Assembly: GCF_004359515.1 (NCBI RefSeq)
Contig: NZ_SCWD01000001.1
Span: 806,001-870,000, forward strand
DNA length: 64,000 bases
Direction: 5' to 3'
From: Macrococcus carouselicus
GTDB lineage: Bacteria > Bacillota > Bacilli > Staphylococcales > Staphylococcaceae
Shown: piece after piece, positions 41,117 to 48,712 of the stretch
How the letters are laid out: the number at the start of each line of letters is the position of its first letter
Numbering within the stretch: the stretch's first letter is position 1
Translations under genes and position numbers: made by a program
The notes under the pieces: generated by a model
Databases searched by the model: none
Seen by the model: the letters and a program-made list of their open reading frames with translations, nothing else
What the model was told of the DNA's origin: nothing

Positions 41117-41734
41117 TTACAATTCAATGAAGGGTTCCAGCGTCACATATGTTTTATCACCGATTCCTTTGATCTCTTTCATCTCTTCCTTGGACTTAAA
41201 ACCGTTATGCTGCTCCCGGTACAGCAGTATATCAGCTGCCTTCTTCGGCCCGATGCCCGGTATCTCCTGCAGCTCTGATTCTGTTGCTGTATTGATATTG
41301 ATGATTTTGCTGTCTGAACTGCTGTTGCCACCTGCTGTCTGACTATACATCATGTATTTCTCTTCCTTTACTTCACCTTTATAAGGCACGTAGATAACCA
41401 TCTGATCTGACAGCTGCAGCGACAGATTCACCGCCTCCGTATCAGCATTCTTCAGGGGCTGTGCCAGTTCAAGCATATCAACCACCCTTTTAGTATCGTC
41501 TGCAGCATATACACCTGCATATTTTACGGCGCCTTTAATATCAATCATCATCTCTTTTTTGCCGGGCATCTCAGTCGTTGTCTCTATACTTTTTTCCTCT
41601 TGGGCGAGTGTTTCGAGCGGTTCAACCGGCGGCTTCAGCGAGGACTGGTACACGAATAATCCGGCAAGCAGTATAACGACCAGCACCCCTATTTTCATCT
41701 TATGTTCTGCAAACAGTTCCTTCATTTTTTCCAC
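41117..41734 (-). CDS. comEA: Competence protein ComEA (DNA receptor)
   Basis: Membrane-anchored DNA-binding protein of the transformation machinery. The 205-residue protein has one membrane anchor (about residues 14-31), an SLBB domain (about 60-120), a Gly/Ser linker and a C-terminal helix-hairpin-helix pair (ATESELQEIPGIGPKKA near residue 151 and MKEIKGIGDKTY near residue 187). The start is a GTG at 41732-41734 with GGGAGGTG seven bases upstream; an ATG lies three codons later. That Shine-Dalgarno sequence lies in the 3' arm of a terminator-like hairpin (41735-41769). Confidence 0.95.
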   Translation of the reverse strand: MEKMKELFAEHKMKIGVLVVILLAGLFVYQSSLKPPVEPLETLAQEEKSIETTTEMPGKKEMMIDIKGAVKYAGVYAADDTKRVVDMLELAQPLKNADTEAVNLSLQLSDQMVIYVPYKGEVKEEKYMMYSQTAGGNSSSDSKIININTATESELQEIPGIGPKKAADILLYREQHNGFKSKEEMKEIKGIGDKTYVTLEPFIEL

Positions 41735-41769
41735 AAAAAAGCACCTCCCTTATATAATCGGAGAGATGC
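41735..41769 (-). terminator. Terminator-like hairpin overlapping the comEA ribosome binding site
   Basis: Minus-strand RNA forms GCAUCUCUCC paired with GGGAGGUGC (plus-strand 41760-41769 and 41741-41749), followed by U6. It ends the yqeM transcript, yet the 3' arm is the comEA Shine-Dalgarno sequence and the U-run is its spacer to the GTG. Confidence 0.7.
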
Positions 41770-41800
41770 TGCTTTTTGATTTTTACTGTCACAATAAAAA

Positions 41801-42529
41801 TTAACTTTTATGAAATTTACGGACAACATAAAAGATTCTTTCAGATTCTTCTACTTCAGTCTGATTGATATCAAAATCTGCAAAGACACGGTCAACCGTT
41901 AAATGATGACGACTGAGCAGATTCTCATAAAAGCTGACAGAATAGGTCCGCTGGTAATGCGACTCGTCATAGCGGCTGTAGCGGCCGTCATGTTCCAGGA
42001 CGAAGAAACTCATATCGTGGTATACGCTGTGCGGCGCTTCTCCGGGTTCTGTCTGCCAGAGATAAGTTATACGGTCAGTCTCATCACAGTAGGTCTGTCC
42101 TGCAAAAAGATAATCCATCTTCCAGAGAGAATGTACATCAAAAAGAAAGACGCCGTCATCACTGAGATGTTCAGCGACACGTGCAAACAATGAATCAAGA
42201 TCATCTTCTTCAGTGATGTAGTTCAGACTATCACAGTAGCAGGTGATGACGTCGAACGTCTTATCAAGCTGGAGTTCAGTGATGTTCTGCACGAGCCACT
42301 GAATGGAGGCGTCCTTCGCCGCTGCCACTGTCAGCATATCCGCACTCAGATCGACACCGACCCGTTCCAGATGACGCGGCAATAAAGTCGTGAATGAGCC
42401 AGTACCGCAGCCTAAGTCAAGCACCGAATTCGCTGCATCTAGATAAGGCGCTGTCAGCTTCAGCCACTGGTCATAAGGCTGATCATAGGTCAGTTCATCA
42501 TACAGAAGTGCAAACGCCTCGTAGACCAT
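41801..42529 (-). CDS. Class I SAM-dependent methyltransferase (YqeM)
   Basis: A 242-residue methyltransferase with the SAM motif VLDLGCGTGSFTTLL near residue 37, GVDLSADML near residue 58, and DVITCYCDSLNYI near residue 92. The substrate is unknown; B. subtilis YqeM occupies the same place after yqeL (rsfS). The start codon overlaps the rsfS stop by one base (TAATG). The transcript likely ends at the hairpin before comEA. The protein stays in the cytoplasm, with no signal peptide or membrane segment visible. Confidence 0.88.
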   Translation of the reverse strand: MVYEAFALLYDELTYDQPYDQWLKLTAPYLDAANSVLDLGCGTGSFTTLLPRHLERVGVDLSADMLTVAAAKDASIQWLVQNITELQLDKTFDVITCYCDSLNYITEEDDLDSLFARVAEHLSDDGVFLFDVHSLWKMDYLFAGQTYCDETDRITYLWQTEPGEAPHSVYHDMSFFVLEHDGRYSRYDESHYQRTYSVSFYENLLSRHHLTVDRVFADFDINQTEVEESERIFYVVRKFHKS

Positions 42530-42870
42530 TATTCGTATGTGATGAACTCTGCATCTCTGTACAGACGTTCCAGGTTATAATAGCCGCGTTCTTCCTTGTG
42601 AAAGACATGTACCACAACGTCATCAAGGTCAACAAGTACCCACTGCGCTTCATTGAAGCCTTCCAGCTTGCCGACATCAATACCGTTTTTCTCTGCCTGG
42701 TCCTTCACTTCACGTGCAATGGCCTGCACCTGTCTGTCTGAGTTCGCATGGCAGATGACATAGTAATCAGTGATGCCGCTGATTTCTTTGACATCGATCC
42801 CGATGATTTCCTCCGCTTTTTTGTCGTCACATGCTTTAAAGGCGAGTTCCAGTAATTGTTTTGAATCCAT
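42529..42870 (-). CDS. rsfS: Ribosomal silencing factor RsfS
   Basis: Binds ribosomal protein L14 and blocks 30S-50S joining during slow growth; it also aids 50S biogenesis. The 113-residue protein shows the family pattern: DVKEISGITDYYVICHANS near residue 26, VGKLEGFNEAQWVLVDLDDVVVHVF near residue 70, and the YYNLERLY segment near the C-terminus. AAGGATGG precedes the ATG. It lies between yqeK and yqeM, overlapping the latter by one base. Confidence 0.96.
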   Translation of the reverse strand: MDSKQLLELAFKACDDKKAEEIIGIDVKEISGITDYYVICHANSDRQVQAIAREVKDQAEKNGIDVGKLEGFNEAQWVLVDLDDVVVHVFHKEERGYYNLERLYRDAEFITYE

Positions 42871-42888
42871 TCAATCCATCCTTATCGT

Positions 42889-43455
42889 TTATTTTTCGAG
42901 GTTATAGTAGTTCAGACAGTCAATTGTCTTCGGATAGATGATGCTATCCTTCTCGACTAAATACAGCACAGTTCTTTTTGAAATCTCGTATATTGCTTTA
43001 TCCAGATCTTCATCCGTGTATATCAGCTTTCTGATATCATCGACGCCCGGCTGATTGCGACCTGGCTCAATGTAATCTGCGACAAAGACAATCTTCTCTG
43101 TCAGCGTCATCTGTGCGCGGCCCGTTGTATGGTTGTGAATCGCAAGGAAAATCTCCTCGTCCTCTACACCGAACTCATATTTCATCATACAGGCGCCGAC
43201 CGGACCGTGCAGAATCTCTGAATTATAAGCCAGCAGCTCATTATCCAGTTCATACTTTGTCACCAGCTGGTACAGCTTGGATAATTCATCATATTTTGCA
43301 TAGTCATGCAGCAGGCCTGCAAGTTCCACTTTCTCTTTATCACCGCCGAATTGCTCAGCCATACCGACCGCAGTCTCAGCAACTCTGACAGAGTGTTCAT
43401 AGCGTTTTTTGGGCAGCTTTTCTTCAGCAAGTTTATTCGCTTTTTTCTTTTTCAT
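42889..43455 (-). CDS. yqeK: HD-domain bis(5'-nucleosyl)-tetraphosphatase YqeK
   Basis: HD-domain hydrolase that splits Ap4A symmetrically to two ADP in characterised relatives. The 188-residue protein has H...HD...D metal ligands: RYEHSVRVAE near residue 18, LLHDYAKYD near residue 49 and HNTTGRAQMT near residue 107. ATG at 43455 is chosen with AAAGGA eight bases upstream; the ORF extends ten codons further. It overlaps the 3' end of nadD by 23 bases, as the two genes do in other Bacillales. Pairing with NadD suggests control of dinucleotide alarmones or NAD-related nucleotides. Confidence 0.93.
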   Translation of the reverse strand: MKKKKANKLAEEKLPKKRYEHSVRVAETAVGMAEQFGGDKEKVELAGLLHDYAKYDELSKLYQLVTKYELDNELLAYNSEILHGPVGACMMKYEFGVEDEEIFLAIHNHTTGRAQMTLTEKIVFVADYIEPGRNQPGVDDIRKLIYTDEDLDKAIYEISKRTVLYLVEKDSIIYPKTIDCLNYYNLEK

Positions 43456-44002
43456 ATATATTTTCCTTTCGGACATAGATTTCAATCTCTCTATTCAGCC
43501 AGAACTTGACCGTCTGATGATCAGCAAGCCTTGTTCTGATTTCTGTCGAGCTGACATCAATCCGTGGGATGTGGAAATTAATGATCTCTGAATCAACCTG
43601 ATTGTATTCAACCTCACGATTCACTACGACGAACTGACACATTTCACGCAGCTCATCTATCCGGTACCAGTTGCTGAGCTGATCATATTGATCCGTTCCA
43701 ATGATGACATAGATATCCGAATCCTGTGAGGATAAATATCTGACCGTATCGTAAGTGAAGCTGTTGCCTTTTCTCTCAAGCTCATACGTTGAGACCTCAC
43801 CGAAACCAAGTTCAGCTATGCCCATCCGTACCATCTGGATTCGCTGCTTATCAGTTGCCACAGCTTGACGCGATTTGAGCGGACTCTGAGCGGCCGGCAT
43901 AAAGATAAATCGATCCGGTGAGAAAGCAGCATTCACTTCGTTCGCGACAATCATATGACCGATATGCAGAGGATCGAAAGTTCCCCCGTACAGCATGATC
44001 AT
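43433..44002 (-). CDS. nadD: Nicotinate-nucleotide adenylyltransferase
   Basis: Transfers AMP from ATP to nicotinate mononucleotide, giving deamido-NAD. The 189-residue nucleotidyltransferase has GGTFDPLHIGHM at residues 6-17 (the T/HXGH motif), the KSRQ region, and the C-terminal SSTEIR near residue 155. The ATG overlaps the yhbY stop as ATGA. The Shine-Dalgarno sequence is weak, so translation probably depends on coupling with yhbY. It is in the conserved yqeH-aroE-yhbY-nadD-yqeK-rsfS-yqeM run. Confidence 0.96.
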   Translation of the reverse strand: MIMLYGGTFDPLHIGHMIVANEVNAAFSPDRFIFMPAAQSPLKSRQAVATDKQRIQMVRMGIAELGFGEVSTYELERKGNSFTYDTVRYLSSQDSDIYVIIGTDQYDQLSNWYRIDELREMCQFVVVNREVEYNQVDSEIINFHIPRIDVSSTEIRTRLADHQTVKFWLNREIEIYVRKENIYEKEKSE

Positions 44003-44292
44003 CGGGGCAGATCAATCTTCTTGTGGTTTTTGGATGGCTTATAAAGAATGATGGTCGAACCAATCAGCTGTACAAGGTCTCCATAGACACGGCGTGCAAC
44101 TTCTTCTGCCAGTTCCTCTTTATCATCCTCATTGTTCTGAAGGATGCTGACTTTGATCAGCTCTCTCTTCTCGAGCACTTCATTGAGCTGCCCGATCAGA
44201 TTCTCATTGACCCCACCTTTCCCAATCTGAAAAATCGGGTCTAAGTGATGAGCTTCTCCGCGTAAAAATCTTTTCTGTTTTCCTGTTAACAT
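43999..44292 (-). CDS. yhbY: Ribosome assembly RNA-binding protein YhbY (CRM domain)
   Basis: A 97-residue CRM-domain protein that associates with pre-50S ribosomes. It begins MLTGKQKRFLRGEAHHLDP, the family start, and contains IGKGGVNENL near residue 24, a GxxG RNA-binding loop. GGAGGAC precedes the ATG. It is between aroE and nadD, and its stop overlaps nadD. Confidence 0.95.
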   Translation of the reverse strand: MLTGKQKRFLRGEAHHLDPIFQIGKGGVNENLIGQLNEVLEKRELIKVSILQNNEDDKEELAEEVARRVYGDLVQLIGSTIILYKPSKNHKKIDLPR

Positions 44293-44301
44293 AAAGTCCT
44301 C

Positions 44302-45093
44302 CTATAAGTGCTGCTGTACTTTTTTCGTCATTATGTGACGATCAGCTTTTAGTCCTGTCCATATCTCAAAACTTTGTGCGCCCTGATTGACGAACATGCC
44401 GAGTCCGTTGATGGTCTGTAAATTTCTGCGTTCTGCCTCAAGCAGAAAGGGTGTCATGCTCGGGGTGTAAATAATTTCAGCCACGATGGCAGCAGGGTTA
44501 ACTGATTTGAAATCATAAAGAGAACATGCGTTGAAGCCTGACATACCGACCGGCGTAGTATTAATCAGAAGATCAGCTAACTTTGCATATTCGTCTATTT
44601 CCGTCAGTGGAATCTTAGTGACCGCAAATGGCCAATCAGCCATTCGTTCAGCGGTGCGGTTCGCTACAGTGATACCAGCTCCGTATGTCTTAAACGCCTG
44701 AGCGATAGCACGGCTGGCACCCCCTGCACCGATCAGCAGTACATTCAGTCCATCAAGTTCCATTTCCGGCAGACTTTCAATAAAACCTGTCCCGTCAGTA
44801 TTGTAACCTATCCATCTGCCATTAACTATCTTTACAGTGTTGACCGCACCGATTTCTCCGGCATCATCATCCACTTCATCAAGGTAAGTCATAATCTCCG
44901 TCTTGAAAGGAATCGTCACATTAAAACCATCCAGCTCATATTCGGCGATGATGTCCCTGATATGATGAAAATGAGTGGGATGAATATCCAGGGCGATATA
45001 GGAATCATCCAGACCCAGGGACCTGAAGTTTGCGTGGTGCATCACAGGAGACAGCGAATGGCTGATCGGATGGCCGATAACTGCAAACTTCAT
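44302..45093 (-). CDS. aroE: Shikimate dehydrogenase
   Basis: NADPH-dependent reduction of 3-dehydroshikimate in aromatic amino acid synthesis. The 263-residue protein has the shikimate-binding N-terminus (GHPISHSLSPVMHH near residue 6, NVTIPFKT near residue 57), the NADP motif LIGAGGASRA near residue 123, and NTTPVGM near residue 185. The start is probably the ATG at 45093 (M-KFAVIG as in relatives); an ATG two codons earlier forms ATGA with the yqeH stop. It is cotranscribed with yqeH and yhbY. Confidence 0.95.
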   Translation of the reverse strand: MKFAVIGHPISHSLSPVMHHANFRSLGLDDSYIALDIHPTHFHHIRDIIAEYELDGFNVTIPFKTEIMTYLDEVDDDAGEIGAVNTVKIVNGRWIGYNTDGTGFIESLPEMELDGLNVLLIGAGGASRAIAQAFKTYGAGITVANRTAERMADWPFAVTKIPLTEIDEYAKLADLLINTTPVGMSGFNACSLYDFKSVNPAAIVAEIIYTPSMTPFLLEAERRNLQTINGLGMFVNQGAQSFEIWTGLKADRHIMTKKVQQHL

Positions 45094-45095
45094 GA

Positions 45096-46193
45096 TCATA
45101 GAATACTCGGTCTTAAATAAACATCAACCTGTTTAGGTGCATAGACTTCAATCACCGCACCTTCCTCAACAGTAATAAAACCGAGTCCTGAAAAAATGAT
45201 ATCCTGCTTCTGTTCTCTGACAGATAGTGTATGACGTTTGAGTCCGTTGAAATCAAATCCCTTATCCCCAGGTGGTGCCAGCAGTTCACCGATCTGACGA
45301 TGCCACAGATCCATGGCATTCACCGTCTTTGTCCGGTGGATATTCAGACGGTTGGATACGAAACAGTTGAGACTACGTCTGCCGCCGGAAATATAATCGA
45401 CACGCACAAGTCCGCCAAGAAAGAGCGTCTGCCCTTCATTCAGCTGGAAGTTCCGTGGCTTGATCTCTTCTTTTGGCATGATGAACTTCAGCTCATCATC
45501 CGTCACATAATGCGTCATCTGGTGGGCCTGGATAATACCCGGTGTATCATACATAAATGTGCCGTCACCTAGTGGAATATCAATCAGATCAAGCGTAGTC
45601 CCAGGGAAATGTGAGGTCGTAATAACATCTTTTTCACCGATACTGCGCTCAATCAGTTTATTGATCAATGTTGATTTGCCGACATTCGTCGTGCCGACGA
45701 TGTAGACATCCTGTCCATGCCGCAACGCTTCAATCGACTCAAGCAGTGCATCAATACCCTGATTTTTTTCTGCTGAAATAAGAATCACTTCGTCCGGCTT
45801 CATACCCAGTTCTTTCGCAAGATGCTTGATCCAGTTTTCTACACGGTTCTTGTTGATCAGTTTAGGCAACAAATCGATTTTATTGGCTGCAAGAATCACT
45901 TTCTTATTGCCGACAATTCGTTTAAGTCCATTGATCCACGATCCCTGGAAATCAAAGACATCAATGACATTGACAATAATGCCTGCGCGGTCGCTGAGCG
46001 CATTCAGCATCGTCAGAAAGTCATCACTGGTCATATTGACATCCTGGATTTCATTATAATGTTTCAGTCTGAAGCAACGCTTACAGATGACATCTTCCTT
46101 ATTTAAGCTCGACTTAGGGACGTATCCAGCCTGATTAGGATCATCGCTTTGCAGCACAGCGCCGCAGCCGATACATCTGAGTTCATTAGACAA
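45096..46193 (-). CDS. yqeH: Ribosome biogenesis GTPase YqeH
   Basis: Circularly permuted GTPase needed for 30S subunit assembly. The 365-residue protein opens with a zinc finger (CIGCG at residues 7-11 and CKRCFRLKH near residues 37-45), then shows G4 (NKIDLL near residue 105) and G5 (SAEKNQG) ahead of G1 (GTTNVGKST near residue 166) and G3 (DTPG near residue 217), as expected for permutation. The start is TTG at 46191-46193, eight bases after AGGAGG. An extended -10 (TGTTAAAAT, 46230-46238, minus strand) lies upstream. In B. subtilis yqeG precedes it; here yqeG is about 3 kb away. Confidence 0.95.
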   Translation of the reverse strand: MSNELRCIGCGAVLQSDDPNQAGYVPKSSLNKEDVICKRCFRLKHYNEIQDVNMTSDDFLTMLNALSDRAGIIVNVIDVFDFQGSWINGLKRIVGNKKVILAANKIDLLPKLINKNRVENWIKHLAKELGMKPDEVILISAEKNQGIDALLESIEALRHGQDVYIVGTTNVGKSTLINKLIERSIGEKDVITTSHFPGTTLDLIDIPLGDGTFMYDTPGIIQAHQMTHYVTDDELKFIMPKEEIKPRNFQLNEGQTLFLGGLVRVDYISGGRRSLNCFVSNRLNIHRTKTVNAMDLWHRQIGELLAPPGDKGFDFNGLKRHTLSVREQKQDIIFSGLGFITVEEGAVIEVYAPKQVDVYLRPSIL

Positions 46194-46267
46194 ATATGAT
46201 TCCTCCTGTACTTATGTTTAACCATCCTTATTTTAACACATATCATGATGAAGCGAAAAAAAAGACA

Positions 46268-46294
46268 TAAAAAAAGGCCCAGCTGTCTGGGACC
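46268..46294 (-). terminator. Terminator of the tRNA-Gly gene
   Basis: Minus-strand GGUCCCAG/CUGGGCC stem with one bulged U, loop ACAG, and a U7-8 run. It begins about seven bases after the tRNA 3' end. Confidence 0.85.
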
Positions 46295-46300
46295 TGCATA

Positions 46301-46371
46301 AGCGGATGACTGGAATTGAACCAATGACTCCAACCAGGAAGGCTGGTGTTATAACATTTAACTACATCCGC
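46301..46371 (-). tRNA. tRNA-Gly (anticodon UCC), probably non-proteogenic
   Basis: Folds as a 71-base cloverleaf on the minus strand. Acceptor stem GCGGATG/CATCCGC, D stem GTTA/TAAC with a seven-base loop AATGTTA, anticodon stem CCAGC/GTTGG with loop CTTCCTG (anticodon TCC), a four-base variable loop, T stem ATTGG/CCAGT with loop TTCAATT, and discriminator T73 as expected for glycine. CCA is not encoded. The D-loop lacks the invariant GG (it has GT), position 37 is a pyrimidine, C32-G38 can pair, and the outer T-stem pairs are A-U, U-G and U-A. As I recall, these match the staphylococcal tRNA-Gly that feeds FemX/A/B in peptidoglycan cross-bridge synthesis rather than the ribosome. Confidence 0.88.
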
Positions 46372-46443
46372 ATATATATGTAATGTATCTCTTGTCTGAA
46401 GAATACTTTATTAATATTAGCACATGCTGAAAAGGAATGCAAG

Positions 46444-46471
46444 AAAAAAGCAGACTTTTTTTAAGTCCGCT
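46444..46471 (-). terminator. Terminator of the 80-residue gene
   Basis: AGCGGACTT/AAGTCTGCT arms (46463-46471 and 46449-46457) in the minus-strand RNA, followed by U6. It lies seven bases after the stop codon. Confidence 0.88.
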
Positions 46472-46477
46472 CTATTA

Positions 46478-46720
46478 TTACCATTTGTTCTCAAGCTTCT
46501 CGAGCATCGCCTGACCTGCTTGTGTCAATTTCAAATCAGTCATCTTCTCAACTTCGAAGTGTTCATTTTGCTGATAGTCTGCTTTATGACCGTCCACAAG
46601 TCCTTGATTGAATAGATACTCAATCTCCTGATCCTCATGATTATTGTTGACTATATCAAAACGACCTTCTTTGGAAATACTGTCTAAATACTTGTACAAT
46701 ATATCATTATCTAAGTTCAT
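46478..46720 (-). CDS. Small hypothetical protein, winged-helix-like
   Basis: An 80-residue acidic protein that I do not recognise. The pattern of short helices, 'IEYLFNQGLVDG', then polar strands and a final 'LTQAGQAMLEKLE' resembles small winged-helix proteins of the YjcQ type, but this is only a pattern-level suggestion. ATG at 46720 fits AAGGAG nine bases upstream; in-frame ATGs at 46729 and 46750 are also possible. It has its own terminator and lies between the tRNA-Gly and a cupin gene. Confidence 0.6.
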   Translation of the reverse strand: MNLDNDILYKYLDSISKEGRFDIVNNNHEDQEIEYLFNQGLVDGHKADYQQNEHFEVEKMTDLKLTQAGQAMLEKLENKW

Positions 46721-46807
46721 AATATCCATCTCCTTCGTAAACTTGCTCATTTATACCCCATTCAAAACTTCATAGACCTTGATATAGAAGCAGGATTTTT
46801 ACACTCT

Positions 46808-47230
46808 TTACTGTTCATTTGGATCGTTTTCAGCATCCTCGTGCGTCTTGTGGACAGTACCCGGTTTGTGGTCAGGACCTGCATAGATAGAATAAAGTTT
46901 AAGTGGTTCTTCTCCTTTATTCGTTACATTATGCCACGTATCTGCAGGAACGATGATGACATCATCCGCTTTGACTTCATACTCAAAGTTTAAATTGTCT
47001 TCAGCAGGCCCCATCTGACAAAGTCCCTGACCTTGCTCGATTCGCAGGAACTGTTCAATACCGTGGTGGATTTCAAGACCGATATCATCACCTGGTTGAA
47101 TCGTCATCAGCGTCACCTGAAGCTTGTCACCTGTCCAGATTGTCGTACGGAAATTGTCGTTTTCAAGTGTCATTCCTTCAATATTCGCAACAAAAGGCTG
47201 TTTACCCTGTTCTTCAAAATTGTATGTCAT
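46808..47230 (-). CDS. Cupin-domain protein
   Basis: A 140-residue single-domain cupin (cupin_2). Motif 1 is the segment PGDDIGLEIHHGIEQFLRIEQG (about residues 48-69) with two histidines and a glutamate. Motif 2 is VPADTWHNVTN (about 95-105) with the third histidine. The metal site therefore looks intact, but no substrate can be assigned; such proteins include isomerases, dioxygenases and simple metal binders. The tail is acidic and His-containing. GGAGG precedes the ATG. It stands alone with no obvious partner. Confidence 0.8.
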   Translation of the reverse strand: MTYNFEEQGKQPFVANIEGMTLENDNFRTTIWTGDKLQVTLMTIQPGDDIGLEIHHGIEQFLRIEQGQGLCQMGPAEDNLNFEYEVKADDVIIVPADTWHNVTNKGEEPLKLYSIYAGPDHKPGTVHKTHEDAENDPNEQ

Positions 47231-47298
47231 CTCTTAAACCTCCCGGATATTTACTTCTATCATCTATACCCGTTTGCTGCTGATAATCACACATCTAT

Positions 47299-47796
47299 TT
47301 AATGAAGGTTGCTTATTTTGCAGCCCAGTATACTGAGAGAATAGCATTGACCATCCATTTCAGCGATATCTGGCAGCGCACCGTATAGGACAAACCCATT
47401 TTTCTCAAATAATCTGATGGAGGGAATATTATGACTGAATATAAAGGCAAGGAGCGTCTTAAAGTCAAGCTCCGTCGCTAATTCCTTCATCTTGTCGACT
47501 GCATACTGACCGATGCCCTGACCTCGGAATCGCTCGTCCACATAGATACTGACTTCAACTGTCCGGTCATAGGCAGGACGTGAATAAAAATCACTGAAAC
47601 TGAGCCAGCCAACGATTTCTATTCCTTTTTCTATCACATACAGCGGTTTATTTCCTTGATGTGCATCAAACCAGTCCACTCTGCTCTCAACAGTGACCGC
47701 TTCTGTGTCCGCTGTCACCATTCTGCCAGGAATCGTTGAATTATAGATCTCTACAATTCTTTCCAGATCATTCCGTTCTGCTTGTCTGACATTCAT
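47299..47796 (-). CDS. GNAT-family N-acetyltransferase (phosphinothricin acetyltransferase-like)
   Basis: A 165-residue acetyltransferase. The N-terminal segment NVRQAERNDLERIVEIYN and VEVSIYVDERFRGQGIGQYAVDKM (about residues 80-103, acetyl-CoA-binding R/QXXGXG/A in RGQGIG) place it in the phosphinothricin/L-amino-acid N-acyltransferase group. The substrate may be methionine sulfoximine-like compounds or other amines; this is not resolved. ATG at 47796 has AAGGAG upstream, and the ORF extends eight codons further. It is a single gene between a cupin gene and the SPFH gene. Confidence 0.82.
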   Translation of the reverse strand: MNVRQAERNDLERIVEIYNSTIPGRMVTADTEAVTVESRVDWFDAHQGNKPLYVIEKGIEIVGWLSFSDFYSRPAYDRTVEVSIYVDERFRGQGIGQYAVDKMKELATELDFKTLLAFIFSHNIPSIRLFEKNGFVLYGALPDIAEMDGQCYSLSILGCKISNLH

Positions 47797-47827
47797 GCTA
47801 CTCACTCCTTTTATTTTCATTATTTTA

Positions 47828-47857
47828 GCATAAAAAAACAGGATTGCTGTATGAGCA
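47828..47857 (-). terminator. Terminator of the SPFH gene
   Basis: AGGATTGCT/AGCAATCCT arms with a GTATG loop (read on the plus strand), followed on the minus strand by a U-rich stretch. It lies next to the stop codon of the SPFH protein gene. Confidence 0.85.
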
Positions 47858-47860
47858 ATC

Positions 47861-48712
47861 CTATTTATTCACATCCACTATGACGCCTTCTCCACCGATT
47901 GTGATGGGTTGCTTGCCATCCCATTTATCAATCATCTGTTTTCTGATGATTTTATCGGTCAGTGATTTATCAAGAATATCGTTGGCTTCCGCCTGACCTT
48001 TTGCCTCTATCTTTTTCTTCGCTGCATTCTGTTCAGCAATCGCGCGGTCAGTCTTTGCACGTTCCAGCTCCTGATTGGCTTTGACACGTTCATCAATCGC
48101 TGCCTGTGTGGCTGCATCTGCCTTCGGGCTTGAGATGGCAATATCCTCGATGATAAAGCCCTGGTCCGTCAGTTTATTCTGCAGCTCTTCAAGCGTTGCC
48201 TTCTTGATTTCGCTTGTTTTCACACCGAAAGTTTCAATGACTGAATATTTTGCCACTGATTGTCTCAGTCCGTCCAGCACACGTGTACGCAGGAAGCCAT
48301 TTTCAAGTCCCTCTATATCCGCATTACCGAACTTATTGAAGATCTTGACAACTTTTGTCGGATCGACGTGGTAGTTGATGCTGATATCCATATCCAGGTT
48401 CTTGCCATCTGAAGTAGCGACATTCAGGTTCTTGTATTCCTTCGTCTGGGTACGTATCGGATAATGGACGGCCTTATCAAGCGGCGAAATGACGTGCCAG
48501 CCGGCCGGTTTCGTCTGATCTTTTACTCCGGTTACGGAATAGATGACAGCCTGATACCCTTGCGGCACTTTTTCGATACACATGAAAAGAATCAGTGCAC
48601 CCAGCAACCCGACCATCCCGATAATCGTTGTCAGTAATAACGACTTCCGGTTCAGCGGCTTTTTCCTGACCTGCTTAACGGTCTTGACGTTCGATTGTTC
48701 TGATGAGTTCAT
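47861..48712 (-). CDS. SPFH/Band 7 prohibitin-like membrane protein
   Basis: A 283-residue protein with a basic cytoplasmic N-terminus (about 1-24), one membrane segment (about 27-46), a prohibitin/SPFH domain (about 50-205) and a coiled-coil tail rich in Ala, Lys, Gln and Glu (about 205-250). The conserved RTRVLDGLRQSVAKYSV and IAISSPKAD segments support a prohibitin-type fold. GGAGG precedes the ATG. Its 5' end overlaps the upstream coiled-coil gene by 38 bases in another frame, so the two are likely coupled. It is distinct from FloA (23893-24882). Prohibitin-like proteins often chaperone or partner FtsH-type proteases; no such gene is adjacent here. Confidence 0.82.
   Translation of the reverse strand: MNSSEQSNVKTVKQVRKKPLNRKSLLLTTIIGMVGLLGALILFMCIEKVPQGYQAVIYSVTGVKDQTKPAGWHVISPLDKAVHYPIRTQTKEYKNLNVATSDGKNLDMDISINYHVDPTKVVKIFNKFGNADIEGLENGFLRTRVLDGLRQSVAKYSVIETFGVKTSEIKKATLEELQNKLTDQGFIIEDIAISSPKADAATQAAIDERVKANQELERAKTDRAIAEQNAAKKKIEAKGQAEANDILDKSLTDKIIRKQMIDKWDGKQPITIGGEGVIVDVNK

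Noticed and set aside
46372-46440. A promoter for the tRNA-Gly gene in the A/T-rich segment upstream.
   Set aside because: Several -10-like hexamers exist, but none pairs with a credible -35 at 16-18 bases, so no site is asserted.
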